From a virus, in the IMG/VR virus record IMGVR_UViG_3300030102_002433, positions 1 to 28,522 of that record: 28,522 bases of DNA, one strand, 5' to 3'. Position numbers and translations under genes: made by a program. The notes beneath the pieces are model-generated. The model did not search any database and had not been told where the DNA came from. It was given only the letters and a program-made list of their open reading frames with translations. Every line of letters begins with the position of its first letter. Position 1 is the first letter of the stretch. Below are positions 22,983 through 28,522 of this stretch, one piece after another.

Positions 22983-24972
22983 GGTAAACTCTTTCCCAGA
23001 GAAAGGGAAGAAAGCATTGCCGAAATATAAAAATCCTTTACAGGATCCTCTGTTCCCTCCTGATAGTGCATGGACAGTTCCAGAAGTGCTACCAGACTTA
23101 TCCAAAGCTAAAGAAATAGCTATTGACCTTGAAACATGGGATCCTAACTTACGATCTAAAGGTGCAGGTTGGGCGAAGAAAGATGGACATATTGTTGGTA
23201 TCGCTGTAGCTACTGATGGTTGGGAAGGTTATTTTCCAATACGACATAGATCAGGGGGCAACTTAGACGAAAAAGTTGTTTTTAATTGGTTAAAAGACAT
23301 GGTATCTACAGATGCAGATAAAGTTTGTCATAATGCTTCATATGATATTGGTTGGTTAAAAGCAGAGGGTGTTAATGTAAAAGGTCGTATAATTGATACT
23401 ATGATCGGTGCACCTTTAATAGATGAAAACAGATTTAGTTATGCTTTAAATGCGTTAGGTAAACATTACTTACAAGAAACGAAAAGTGAAGACTTGTTAC
23501 GTGATGCCGCAGAAGCATGGAATGTAGACCCAAAAGCAGATATATCAGAACTACCACCTATGTATGTTGGTCCATATGCAGAACAAGATGCTGCGATGAC
23601 ATTAAGGTTATGGAAGTTTCAAAAACAAGAATTATCAAGACAAGACTTATGGTCGATATTTAATTTAGAAACATCGATACTACCATTACTTATCGAAATG
23701 AGGTTTAAAGGTGTTCGTATTGATTTAGATCATGCAGAACGTATGTCTAAAATGTTTAGGGCTAAAGAAGAAGATGCTTTATTACAGATAAAAAAGTTAG
23801 TTGGATCAAATGTAGAAATATGGGCGAATGCATCTATAGAAAAAGCATTTAAGAAATTAAAACTACCATATAACTTTACAGAAAAAGGATCACCCTCCTT
23901 TCAACAATCATGGTTAGAAAACCACGAACATGAAGTTCCAAAGCTGATTGTAAAAGCACGAAAGATGAATAAAGCAAGGACAACATTTATCGACGGAATG
24001 CTTATGAGTAATCAACAATCAGGTCGTCTTCATGCTGAACTACATCCACTTCGTTCTGATGATGGTGGTACGGTTACAGGTCGTTTTAGTTACAGTAATC
24101 CTAATCTACAACAAGTCCCAGCAAGGGATCCTGAAATAGGCACGGCTATCCGATCATTATTTATTCCTGAAGAGGGATGTCAGTGGGGTGCTTTTGATTA
24201 CTCTCAACAAGAACCAAGACTCGTTGTTCATTATGCAGAGATGATGGAACTTCGTGGGGCAAAAGAAGCTGGGGATGCATTTAGAGATGGAGATGCAGAC
24301 TTCCATCAAGTCGTAGCTGATATGGCTGGCATACCAAGAAAGCAAGCAAAGAATATAAACTTAGGATTATTTTATTCTATGGGTGTTCAAAAACTGTCTA
24401 GTAGTCTAGGGTTAACGATGGAAGAAGGAAAAGAATTATTTAGTCAATACCATGAACGAGTTCCATTTGTAAAAGCCCTTAGTGAACGAGCTATACGACG
24501 TGCTGCAGATCAAGGCAATATAAGAACATTATTAGGAAGACGTTGTCGTTTCGATAAGTGGGAGCCAATGCAGTTTGGTACACGAAAAATTATGGATCAT
24601 AAAACTGCTTATGCTGAACATGGTAATGCTATTAAAAGGGCTTTTACACATAAAGCTATGAATAGATTAATACAAGGTAGTGCCGCAGATATGACTAAAA
24701 AAGCAATGCAGTTATTGTTCGAAGAAGGAATTATACCTCATATACAAGTTCATGACGAATTAGATTTTTCTGTAGAATCAGAAGAACAAGCAGTAAAGAT
24801 AAAAGAAATTATGGAACATTGTGTAGAAATAAAAGTCCCTGTAAAAGTAGACGTGGAACTTGGACCAAACTGGGGTGAAGCTAAAGATGCTTCTAAAGTC
24901 ATAGCTCATGCTGAATCTGTTAGAGGTTGGACGAGAGGCTCTGAGTCAGATTATACAAAGCAAGCAGTATAA
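22972..24972 (+). CDS. Family A DNA polymerase with 3'-5' exonuclease
   Basis: This encodes 666 residues from ATG 22972 (an in-frame TTG at 23017 with a GGGAAG site is an alternative). The proofreading domain has Exo I IDLETWD (Asp52, Glu54), Exo II HNASYDIGWL (Asp125) and Exo III YAEQDAAMT (Tyr202, Asp206). The polymerase domain has motif A FDYSQQEPR (Asp409), motif B RKQAKNINLGLFYSMG (Lys460, Tyr468) and motif C QVHDELD (Asp595). There is no 5'-3' exonuclease domain, as in T7. At the position equivalent to E. coli PolA Phe762 it has Leu464. The enzyme would replicate the phage genome with the upstream primase and helicase. Confidence 0.95.
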   Translation: MLNKVNSFPEKGKKALPKYKNPLQDPLFPPDSAWTVPEVLPDLSKAKEIAIDLETWDPNLRSKGAGWAKKDGHIVGIAVATDGWEGYFPIRHRSGGNLDEKVVFNWLKDMVSTDADKVCHNASYDIGWLKAEGVNVKGRIIDTMIGAPLIDENRFSYALNALGKHYLQETKSEDLLRDAAEAWNVDPKADISELPPMYVGPYAEQDAAMTLRLWKFQKQELSRQDLWSIFNLETSILPLLIEMRFKGVRIDLDHAERMSKMFRAKEEDALLQIKKLVGSNVEIWANASIEKAFKKLKLPYNFTEKGSPSFQQSWLENHEHEVPKLIVKARKMNKARTTFIDGMLMSNQQSGRLHAELHPLRSDDGGTVTGRFSYSNPNLQQVPARDPEIGTAIRSLFIPEEGCQWGAFDYSQQEPRLVVHYAEMMELRGAKEAGDAFRDGDADFHQVVADMAGIPRKQAKNINLGLFYSMGVQKLSSSLGLTMEEGKELFSQYHERVPFVKALSERAIRRAADQGNIRTLLGRRCRFDKWEPMQFGTRKIMDHKTAYAEHGNAIKRAFTHKAMNRLIQGSAADMTKKAMQLLFEEGIIPHIQVHDELDFSVESEEQAVKIKEIMEHCVEIKVPVKVDVELGPNWGEAKDASKVIAHAESVRGWTRGSESDYTKQAV

Positions 24973-25009
24973 ACATTTTATTCTTATATAATTCCATTTT
25001 TATTTTTAT

Positions 25010-25015
25010 TATAAT
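25010..25015 (+). promoter_or_regulatory. Candidate -10 box (TATAAT) before gene 25035
   Basis: A perfect TATAAT lies in a T-rich 62-base gap after the polymerase gene, followed by AAATAAAAAGGAG, the ribosome site. No -35 match was found; the upstream run of T-rich blocks is like the other candidate promoters in the window. Confidence 0.4.
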
Positions 25016-25034
25016 AAATAAAAAGGAGTATTAA

Positions 25035-25304
25035 ATGTCCGAAAAAACTATAACGATGCCTATCATCATGGCTGTTGTCGCATGGCGAAAGCTACGAGAG
25101 TTAGGTGCTAAGAACGAAGCAGATCTAATCGCTGCAAACCTTATAGGTCAAGGAGTTGAGCTAGAGGGTGCTACTGCCGATGAGACGTTCGACTTTTATT
25201 CCGAGTATCTAATTACACACGGAATGTTATCCATCGACACGGCAGAAGAAGATTATAAAAACACTTGGGAAATCATACATGGAAAGGGAGAAAGCGATGA
25301 GTGA
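25035..25304 (+). CDS. Small hypothetical protein
   Basis: This encodes 89 residues with an AAGGAG ribosome site. It is mostly helical and acidic at the C-terminus, with no membrane segment or cysteine. The opening contains ITMPIIMAVVAWRKLRELGA, then DEADLIAA-type helices. It overlaps the following gene by eight bases. I do not recognise it. Position after a fresh promoter-like box opens a new accessory transcription unit. Confidence 0.5.
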   Translation: MSEKTITMPIIMAVVAWRKLRELGAKNEADLIAANLIGQGVELEGATADETFDFYSEYLITHGMLSIDTAEEDYKNTWEIIHGKGESDE

Positions 25305-25605
25305 ACAAGAAAAAATAGAAAGAAGAAATTGGATGTCTAAAGAACAGAAGATCCAAGTAGCAAGGAAGTTATTTGCAAGTATGCGAGGTCAATATATAAT
25401 TGGTCAAGCCCTTTATATTGCGATAAAAGAACTAGAAAAAGTTCCTGGAGCAATGAAAGAAGTATCAAATATTGAAGATATGCGATTATTAATGTATAAT
25501 TTATTTCCTATGTATAAAGATACTCAAGAAATAACTGAAAATATTCATAGTGAGTTTCCAACTACTCAAAGTCCTTACGATAATAATGGCGATGAGTCGG
25601 CATAA
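25297..25605 (+). CDS. Conserved marine-phage small hypothetical protein
   Basis: This encodes 102 residues. ATG 25297 is chosen because AGGGAG lies six bases upstream; an in-frame ATG at 25279 is less well placed. A helical core, ARKLFASMRGQYIIGQALY followed by EVSNIEDMRLLM, is familiar from other marine phages, though no function is known to me. The last 25 residues are polar. The gene precedes the structured RNA region. Confidence 0.6.
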   Translation: MSEQEKIERRNWMSKEQKIQVARKLFASMRGQYIIGQALYIAIKELEKVPGAMKEVSNIEDMRLLMYNLFPMYKDTQEITENIHSEFPTTQSPYDNNGDESA

Positions 25606-25645
25606 GAAACATTATTTTTAGTTTTTATTCATTTAATATTTTTAC

Positions 25646-25651
25646 TATAAT
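25646..25651 (+). promoter_or_regulatory. Candidate -10 box (TATAAT) driving the structured RNA
   Basis: A perfect TATAAT precedes the first stem of the RNA by about seven bases, which would put the transcription start at about 25658, exactly at the base of hairpin 1. The agreement between predicted start and structure is the main support. The -35 region is only T-rich. Confidence 0.5.
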
Positions 25652-25657
25652 ATAAAA

Positions 25658-25816
25658 GTAACATGAGGTGGCTACCTCCAGTCTCATGTTATTTGTTAAA
25701 TGTTGCAACGTACTAGAAGTGGGGCGATAGCATGAGGTTAGACAGAGTTGCTATCGGAATATCAGACCCTCTTTGACTTCGACGGAAGACACTCGGTAAT
25801 GTCCTACTTCTAGTAC
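25658..25816 (+). ncRNA. Structured RNA, new candidate (ncRNA or leader riboswitch)
   Basis: The 230-base gap 25606-25835 has no reading frame but strong RNA structure. Hairpin H1 pairs 25659-25667 with 25683-25691 (nine perfect pairs, three more outside if a wobble is allowed). P1 pairs 25710-25720 with 25806-25816 (eleven perfect pairs, extendable inward to 25724/25802 with wobbles). Inside P1, P2 pairs 25725-25732 with 25749-25756 (eight perfect pairs, 16-base loop). A weaker P3 may pair 25770-25774 with 25785-25789. The whole forms a three-way junction preceded by a hairpin. G+C is visibly higher than in the flanks. A promoter-like TATAAT lies just upstream and a ribosome site 10 bases downstream. 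No family was recognised; it may be a free small RNA or control the gene at 25836. Confidence 0.75.
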
Positions 25817-25835
25817 ACTTTTAGAAAGGAAGAAT

Positions 25836-26081
25836 ATGGCAGATATGTGTTATGAGTTAGAGGCTAAGTATGAAGTAACTTCATGTTATTTATTAGACTT
25901 TAATGTAAAAGATGTTTATGCGTGGTGGATTAAGTATGATACCTTATATGTTCAGCATAAGCTAGGTGAACCTATATCAAGGTATGAGCCTAATTTTCCA
26001 GGTCGTACAAACGACTTTAAACATGCAAAAGAGTTTTATCAAAACTCTGCACCTGTAGAAGAAAACCCATTGAAATATTAG
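25836..26081 (+). CDS. Small hypothetical protein downstream of structured RNA
   Basis: This encodes 81 residues, with GAAAGGA before the ATG. It is rich in Tyr, Trp and acidic residues (VKDVYAWWIKYDTLYVQ), probably a small alpha/beta fold. It is the first gene after the structured RNA at 25658-25816; if that RNA is a riboswitch, this is its direct target. No family recognised. Confidence 0.55.
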   Translation: MADMCYELEAKYEVTSCYLLDFNVKDVYAWWIKYDTLYVQHKLGEPISRYEPNFPGRTNDFKHAKEFYQNSAPVEENPLKY

Positions 26082-26093
26082 AAAGGAAGAAAG

Positions 26094-26399
26094 ATGGCGA
26101 TTACTTGTCCAAGATGTGGTCATGGCATACACCAGTTTGATATGACCCCTTTTAAAATTTTAGAATTAATTGTTAGCTTTGATTGGCGAAGTTTAAACGA
26201 TGATGAGATTACTCTTTATAAGCCTGTGTTTGGTGAAGTTCCCCTAGATGGAGCGAGGGCTTTAGAAACATCAGATGGCACTCGTTTATTTATTATTAAT
26301 AATATGACCTTGTATTCTTTTGAGTTAGGTACTACTAAATCTCAAGGTAAATGGGTCTTGCTTCATGTGACTAATCAGGAGGGTTCTAATGGAAAATAG
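26094..26399 (+). CDS. Small protein with CPRCGH knuckle, paralogue A
   Basis: This encodes 101 residues with GAAAGGA upstream. It opens with one CxxC zinc-knuckle-like motif (CPRCGH) and no second pair, so metal binding would need a partner. The core ILELIVSFDWRSLNDDE, DGARALET and NNMTLYSFE lines up with the protein encoded at 26738, in the same order and spacing, so the two are related. Function unknown. The paralogue lacks the cysteines. Confidence 0.55.
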   Translation: MAITCPRCGHGIHQFDMTPFKILELIVSFDWRSLNDDEITLYKPVFGEVPLDGARALETSDGTRLFIINNMTLYSFELGTTKSQGKWVLLHVTNQEGSNGK

Positions 26400-26535
26400 A
26401 TATTATGTTAAAGTAGCTATTAATAAAGATCTCAACAAATTAGTAGAGTTTATGATCGAAGCTGATAGTCAAGAGCAGATTAGAAAAGTAATAGATAATA
26501 AACACGAAATAATAAGAATGGATTGGGTAGACTAA
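26389..26535 (+). CDS. 48-residue hypothetical protein
   Basis: This short gene starts at ATG 26389 with a strong AGGAGGG ribosome site at 26377-26383, inside the end of the preceding gene, and stops with TAA shared with the next ATG (TAATG). The product is a small alpha/beta protein opening MENRYYVKVAINKDL and ending RMDWVD. The ribosome site and interlocked stop/start support it being real. Function unknown. Confidence 0.6.
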   Translation: MENRYYVKVAINKDLNKLVEFMIEADSQEQIRKVIDNKHEIIRMDWVD

Positions 26536-26741
26536 TGAAGCAAGTAGATCAAGACACTATTACATTAGAATGGTGCACAGAAGATGTTATGGAGCAATGT
26601 CCACTACTAACTAAAGATCAAGCTCGACAAGTATTGCGACGTTGTTTGGAAAAACATGATGCTTGTGTAGGGCTTAGTTGGGATATAATAGAGTGTCATG
26701 CTGACACTCTTTTTCCTTATCGAGGAGGTGATTCTACATGA
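26535..26741 (+). CDS. Small hypothetical protein
   Basis: This encodes 68 residues. ATG 26535 is preferred over an upstream in-frame TTG since it overlaps the stop of the 48-residue gene (TAATG). It has four cysteines, mostly scattered, and a helical block LLTKDQARQVLRRCLEKHD. It overlaps the next gene by four bases. Small phage proteins of this kind often inhibit host enzymes, but nothing in the sequence tells which. Confidence 0.5.
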   Translation: MKQVDQDTITLEWCTEDVMEQCPLLTKDQARQVLRRCLEKHDACVGLSWDIIECHADTLFPYRGGDST

Positions 26742-27019
26742 AACATTTTAAACAAAAATCTTATGGTCGTTCAACAGGTATCGCTAGTAACCTTTTAGAA
26801 CAGATTATCCAACAAGATTGGAGAGGTCTATCAGCAAGTGATCTACAAACTTTTCAAGGTGTTGAATCAGATGGTGCAAGAATGTTAGAAACAGAACATG
26901 AAACATATATTTTACACCAAAACACTTTAGAAGTTTACTCTCACGAAAACCATAGTATGATTCAATATGAACTCAAGCTAGTCAATATACTGGAGGTAGA
27001 TGATGAAAGTGCCGTATGA
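26738..27019 (+). CDS. Small hypothetical protein, paralogue B
   Basis: This encodes 93 residues. It shares with the 26094 product the blocks LLEQIIQQDWRGLSASD, DGARMLET and NTLEVYSHE in the same order, indicating duplication and divergence within 650 bases. It lacks the N-terminal CPRCGH of its relative, replaced by a basic segment (KHFKQKSYGRS). It couples to the MazG-like gene downstream. Function unknown. Confidence 0.55.
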   Translation: MKHFKQKSYGRSTGIASNLLEQIIQQDWRGLSASDLQTFQGVESDGARMLETEHETYILHQNTLEVYSHENHSMIQYELKLVNILEVDDESAV

Positions 27020-27374
27020 TTATTATACTCTCGAGGGCTTGATAAGGAAGTGGCATGAAGATCGTAACCTTATCGAGGGTAGTACAAGTAAAGATCAAGT
27101 TCTAAAACTTGTAGAAGAACTAGGCGAGTTATCCCAAGCAGTTATTCAAGCAGACTCCTACGATACACCAGAAGTCCCGAAGGCTTTGATAGCAGATGCT
27201 ATTGGTGATATGTTAGTTATTATGGTTAATATTTGTATGCGAAATAATATGTCTTTAGTTTCTTGTATGGATTATGCTTACGAAGAAATTAAAGATAGAA
27301 AAGGAAAATTGGTTAACGGATTATATATTAAAGAGGAGGATCAAAATGAGGATGCCAATGGATTTAACAACTAA
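27003..27374 (+). CDS. MazG-like nucleotide pyrophosphohydrolase
   Basis: This encodes 123 residues (124 from ATG 27000). GGAGG at 26992 favours ATG 27003 by spacing. The all-alpha NTP-PPase signature appears as LVEELGELSQAV and IADAIGDMLVIM. The first pair of metal-binding acids is EE-x2-E; the second is D-x3-D, which departs from the usual E-x-x-D. MazG enzymes hydrolyse (d)NTPs to (d)NMP and pyrophosphate. In phages they clear unwanted nucleotides or blunt ppGpp signalling. With a probable modified-thymine pathway here, removing normal dTTP or dUTP is one possible use, an inference. The C-terminal block RKGKLVNGLYIKEED is usual for phage MazG-like proteins. Confidence 0.8.
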   Translation: MKVPYDYYTLEGLIRKWHEDRNLIEGSTSKDQVLKLVEELGELSQAVIQADSYDTPEVPKALIADAIGDMLVIMVNICMRNNMSLVSCMDYAYEEIKDRKGKLVNGLYIKEEDQNEDANGFNN

Positions 27375-27735
27375 GCGAATTAAGAAAGTATTAGTAGAGG
27401 CTAATCAAAGAGATTTAGCAGAGATCTTATACGATGCTCATACTATTTGGGATATAAAAACATTTACTGAGTTAGGCTTTCCACCAAAGTATGTAAAGAG
27501 TTTCATTCGTACTTATAAATCTGATGGCTCTCATAAAGGAAATATTTATGCAGACGATGGTTCAATTATTAAAGAACTCGAAGGAGTTTCGTCTCATAGA
27601 ATTGTAGAAGATATGGCACGACGTTTTAATCTTCATACTGCTTTAGAAGCATCATATATGAAAGCAGGTCGTGGTAGTTCTTTAGCCGTACTTACCGACG
27701 CAGTTTTAAAACATGTAGAGGAGAATGTAGCATGA
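27346..27735 (+). CDS. Hypothetical protein
   Basis: This encodes 129 residues. ATG 27346 is preferred over an in-frame upstream codon since AGGAGG lies just before it. The N-terminal half is helical and positively charged (TKRIKKVLVEANQRDLAEIL), while the middle has a beta turn-rich stretch (DGSHKGNIYADDGSI). It overlaps the MazG-like gene by 29 bases and the next by four. No family recognised. The helical N-terminus resembles small DNA-binding or adaptor proteins only in a generic way. Confidence 0.5.
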   Translation: MRMPMDLTTKRIKKVLVEANQRDLAEILYDAHTIWDIKTFTELGFPPKYVKSFIRTYKSDGSHKGNIYADDGSIIKELEGVSSHRIVEDMARRFNLHTALEASYMKAGRGSSLAVLTDAVLKHVEENVA

Positions 27736-27956
27736 TACTTTCAACAACAGGTTATTATCGTATTCGTATTAAAAGACGTGGGGACCACGGATCATCATTC
27801 ATTGGTTCGTATCGAACACGAGAAGAAGCAGAAAAGAGATTAGAGTTCTTCTCTGCTCCATTAAAAAACAAGAACTTTTATTCAATCAATATTGAAGAAA
27901 TGGAAGATACACTTAGCTACAAGTTCAACGATAAAAAGCATAGTTTTCCTATATAA
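27732..27956 (+). CDS. Small hypothetical protein
   Basis: This encodes 74 residues, with start overlapping the previous stop (ATGA). The opening YYRIRIKRRGDHGSSFIGSY is a basic beta-hairpin-like sequence, followed by a helix (TREEAEKRLEFF). The size and style recall small ferredoxin-like phage proteins. No family is named. It ends before a promoter-like gap. Confidence 0.5.
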   Translation: MILSTTGYYRIRIKRRGDHGSSFIGSYRTREEAEKRLEFFSAPLKNKNFYSINIEEMEDTLSYKFNDKKHSFPI

Positions 27957-27974
27957 ATTGCCTTTTTGTTTTAG

Positions 27975-27980
27975 TATAAT
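27975..27980 (+). promoter_or_regulatory. Candidate -10 box (TATAAT) before zinc-finger gene
   Basis: A perfect TATAAT sits in the 55-base T-rich gap, followed by AAAAATAAAG and the ribosome site AGAAAGGA. No fitting -35 is seen (TTGCCT at 27958 is too close). Confidence 0.4.
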
Positions 27981-28011
27981 AAAAATAAAGAAAGTAGAAA
28001 GGATATTGCTA

Positions 28012-28203
28012 ATGTATTGTAAAGTATGCGATGATGTTATTTCGCCCCCTCGCAGGGCTTCTCTTGGGTATGATACCTGTTTATCTTGTGGCGATAAAGA
28101 AGCTAAACAAAAAGTTCATACTGTTGTTCCTATGCATAAATCTAATTATGTTCTTGTGACTAACCTTTCGGAATTAGTTAATATAAATACGAAAGGAGCA
28201 TAA
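28012..28203 (+). CDS. Small zinc-finger protein
   Basis: This encodes 63 residues. ATG 28012 is chosen because GAAAGGA lies upstream and upstream in-frame codons would cross the promoter-like gap. Four cysteines form C3xxC6 and C23xxC26 (CKVC and CLSC), a treble-clef-like or DksA/TraR-like zinc site. They are followed by the motif VVPMHKSNYVLVTNLSEL, which I recall from other marine phages. Such proteins can bind RNA polymerase or DNA. A regulatory role is an inference. Confidence 0.7.
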   Translation: MYCKVCDDVISPPRRASLGYDTCLSCGDKEAKQKVHTVVPMHKSNYVLVTNLSELVNINTKGA

Positions 28204-28205
28204 GC

Positions 28206-28439
28206 ATGGCATGGAAACTATTAGAGGAAGGTCATGGTTTCGGTTATGTCGAATATTGGCACCCAGAAGATATCGCTCACCCAGAGCATCCTGGAGAGAT
28301 ACCTGATGATCATATAGATTATATGGATGCAGAGTCTCAAGTTGTTTCTGCTTGGCAAGATGCTAACTATACTTACGTTATTCATCATGTCTTGGACGAA
28401 ACTTTTAATTATTTCAGATACCCAAAGGAGGGACAGTGA
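28206..28439 (+). CDS. Small acidic hypothetical protein
   Basis: This encodes 77 residues, starting three bases after the zinc-finger gene. It is acidic and rich in His, Tyr and Trp (FGYVEYWHPEDIAHPEHPGE), with a beta-like middle. The FWHPEE/YWHPED pattern also occurs in the 19543 product, but I would not call them related on this alone. Function unknown. Confidence 0.5.
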   Translation: MAWKLLEEGHGFGYVEYWHPEDIAHPEHPGEIPDDHIDYMDAESQVVSAWQDANYTYVIHHVLDETFNYFRYPKEGQ

Positions 28440-28522
28440 TGATAGGTAATCCAGATGATGTATCTAATCAAGTAATTGCAAAGATAGAACGATGGTTAAA
28501 ACATGAGATTAGCCATCAAGCC
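28439..28522 (+). CDS. Hypothetical protein, 3' partial
   Basis: A reading frame starts at ATG 28439, overlapping the previous TGA (TGATG), with AGGAGGG seven bases upstream. The visible 28 residues begin MIGNPDDVSNQVIAKIERWL and run off the end of the window. It continues the accessory operon. Too little to name. Confidence 0.5.
   Translation, partial: MIGNPDDVSNQVIAKIERWLKHEISHQA

Noticed and set aside
25659-25695. Hairpin H1 read as an intrinsic terminator of the upstream gene
   Set aside because: The stem is long but is not followed by a T run (ATTTGTTAAATG), and a TATAAT box lies upstream of it in position for a start site.
25781-25788. GACGGAAG, shared with the conserved core of the glutamine (glnA / Downstream-peptide) riboswitch as I remember it
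   Set aside because: The partner conserved segment (GTTCA type) and the rest of the core are missing, and the enclosing stems differ. Eight bases alone are not enough.
25774-25790. TTCGACG resembling a tRNA T-loop
   Set aside because: No flanking five-pair T stem and no acceptor or anticodon arm could be built. No tRNA was found in the window.
25710-25816. 11-base inverted repeat read as ends of a small transposon (MITE)
   Set aside because: No target-site duplication flanks it and the interior pairs further as a nested RNA structure, so RNA is the better explanation.
1-28522. CRISPR arrays, insertion sequences and rRNA
   Set aside because: No regularly spaced repeats, transposase motifs, terminal inverted repeats with duplications, or rRNA-like sequence were found on reading both strands.

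Overview
The window is a densely packed, AT-rich (about one third G+C by eye) fragment of a tailed bacteriophage genome. Genes abut or overlap by a few bases, and many are small. The virion set (a P22 gp10-like tail hub and large ejection-type proteins) suggests a short-tailed, podovirus-like phage. Low G+C, a gene-transfer-agent-type holin and many proteins resembling those of uncultured ocean phages suggest a marine alphaproteobacterial host, with SAR11 or SAR116 relatives as best guess. Host and lifestyle are inferences. No integrase, terminase, portal or major capsid gene lies in the window.

Layout. (1) 1-11118, plus strand: late virion genes. These are a tail hub cut by the window edge, a small beta-rich virion protein, four internal/ejection-type proteins of 311-973 residues, a membrane protein with a cysteine-rich tail, a small basic protein, a conserved hypothetical protein and a 26-residue basic peptide. 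(2) 11115-12052, plus: small membrane proteins, a GTA-type holin and a 37-residue basic peptide. (3) 12053-14179, minus: a T4-type lysozyme, an XRE regulator and an SNF2-type helicase, meeting the plus genes stop to stop. (4) 14180-14480: a divergent control region with three dyads and promoter-like boxes on both sides. (5) 14481-24972, plus: replication and DNA modification. In order these are two conserved unknowns, a candidate ssDNA-binding protein with an SSB-like tail, a strong terminator, an AEP/TOTE-type primase, a UvrD-like helicase, an unknown, a methyltransferase, a DNA-base-hypermodification helical protein, a thymidylate-synthase-family enzyme, an Nmad1/DUF1599-like protein and a family A DNA polymerase with Leu at the 762-equivalent position. 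(6) 24973-28522, plus: small accessory genes including a MazG-like pyrophosphohydrolase, a zinc-finger protein and a pair of paralogues. They are broken by promoter-like gaps, one of which carries a highly structured RNA of about 160 nt (25658-25816).

How the genes may work together: the SNF2 and UvrD helicases, AEP primase, ssDNA-binding candidate and PolA would form a phage replisome with no DnaB or DnaG relative in view. The 20790-22982 block looks like machinery that makes a hydroxymethylated pyrimidine nucleotide and elaborates it in DNA. MazG-like and Nmad1-like proteins would adjust nucleotide pools. The two most interesting items are this probable thymine-hypermodification cluster and the undescribed structured RNA. 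I recognised families from memory without database searches.
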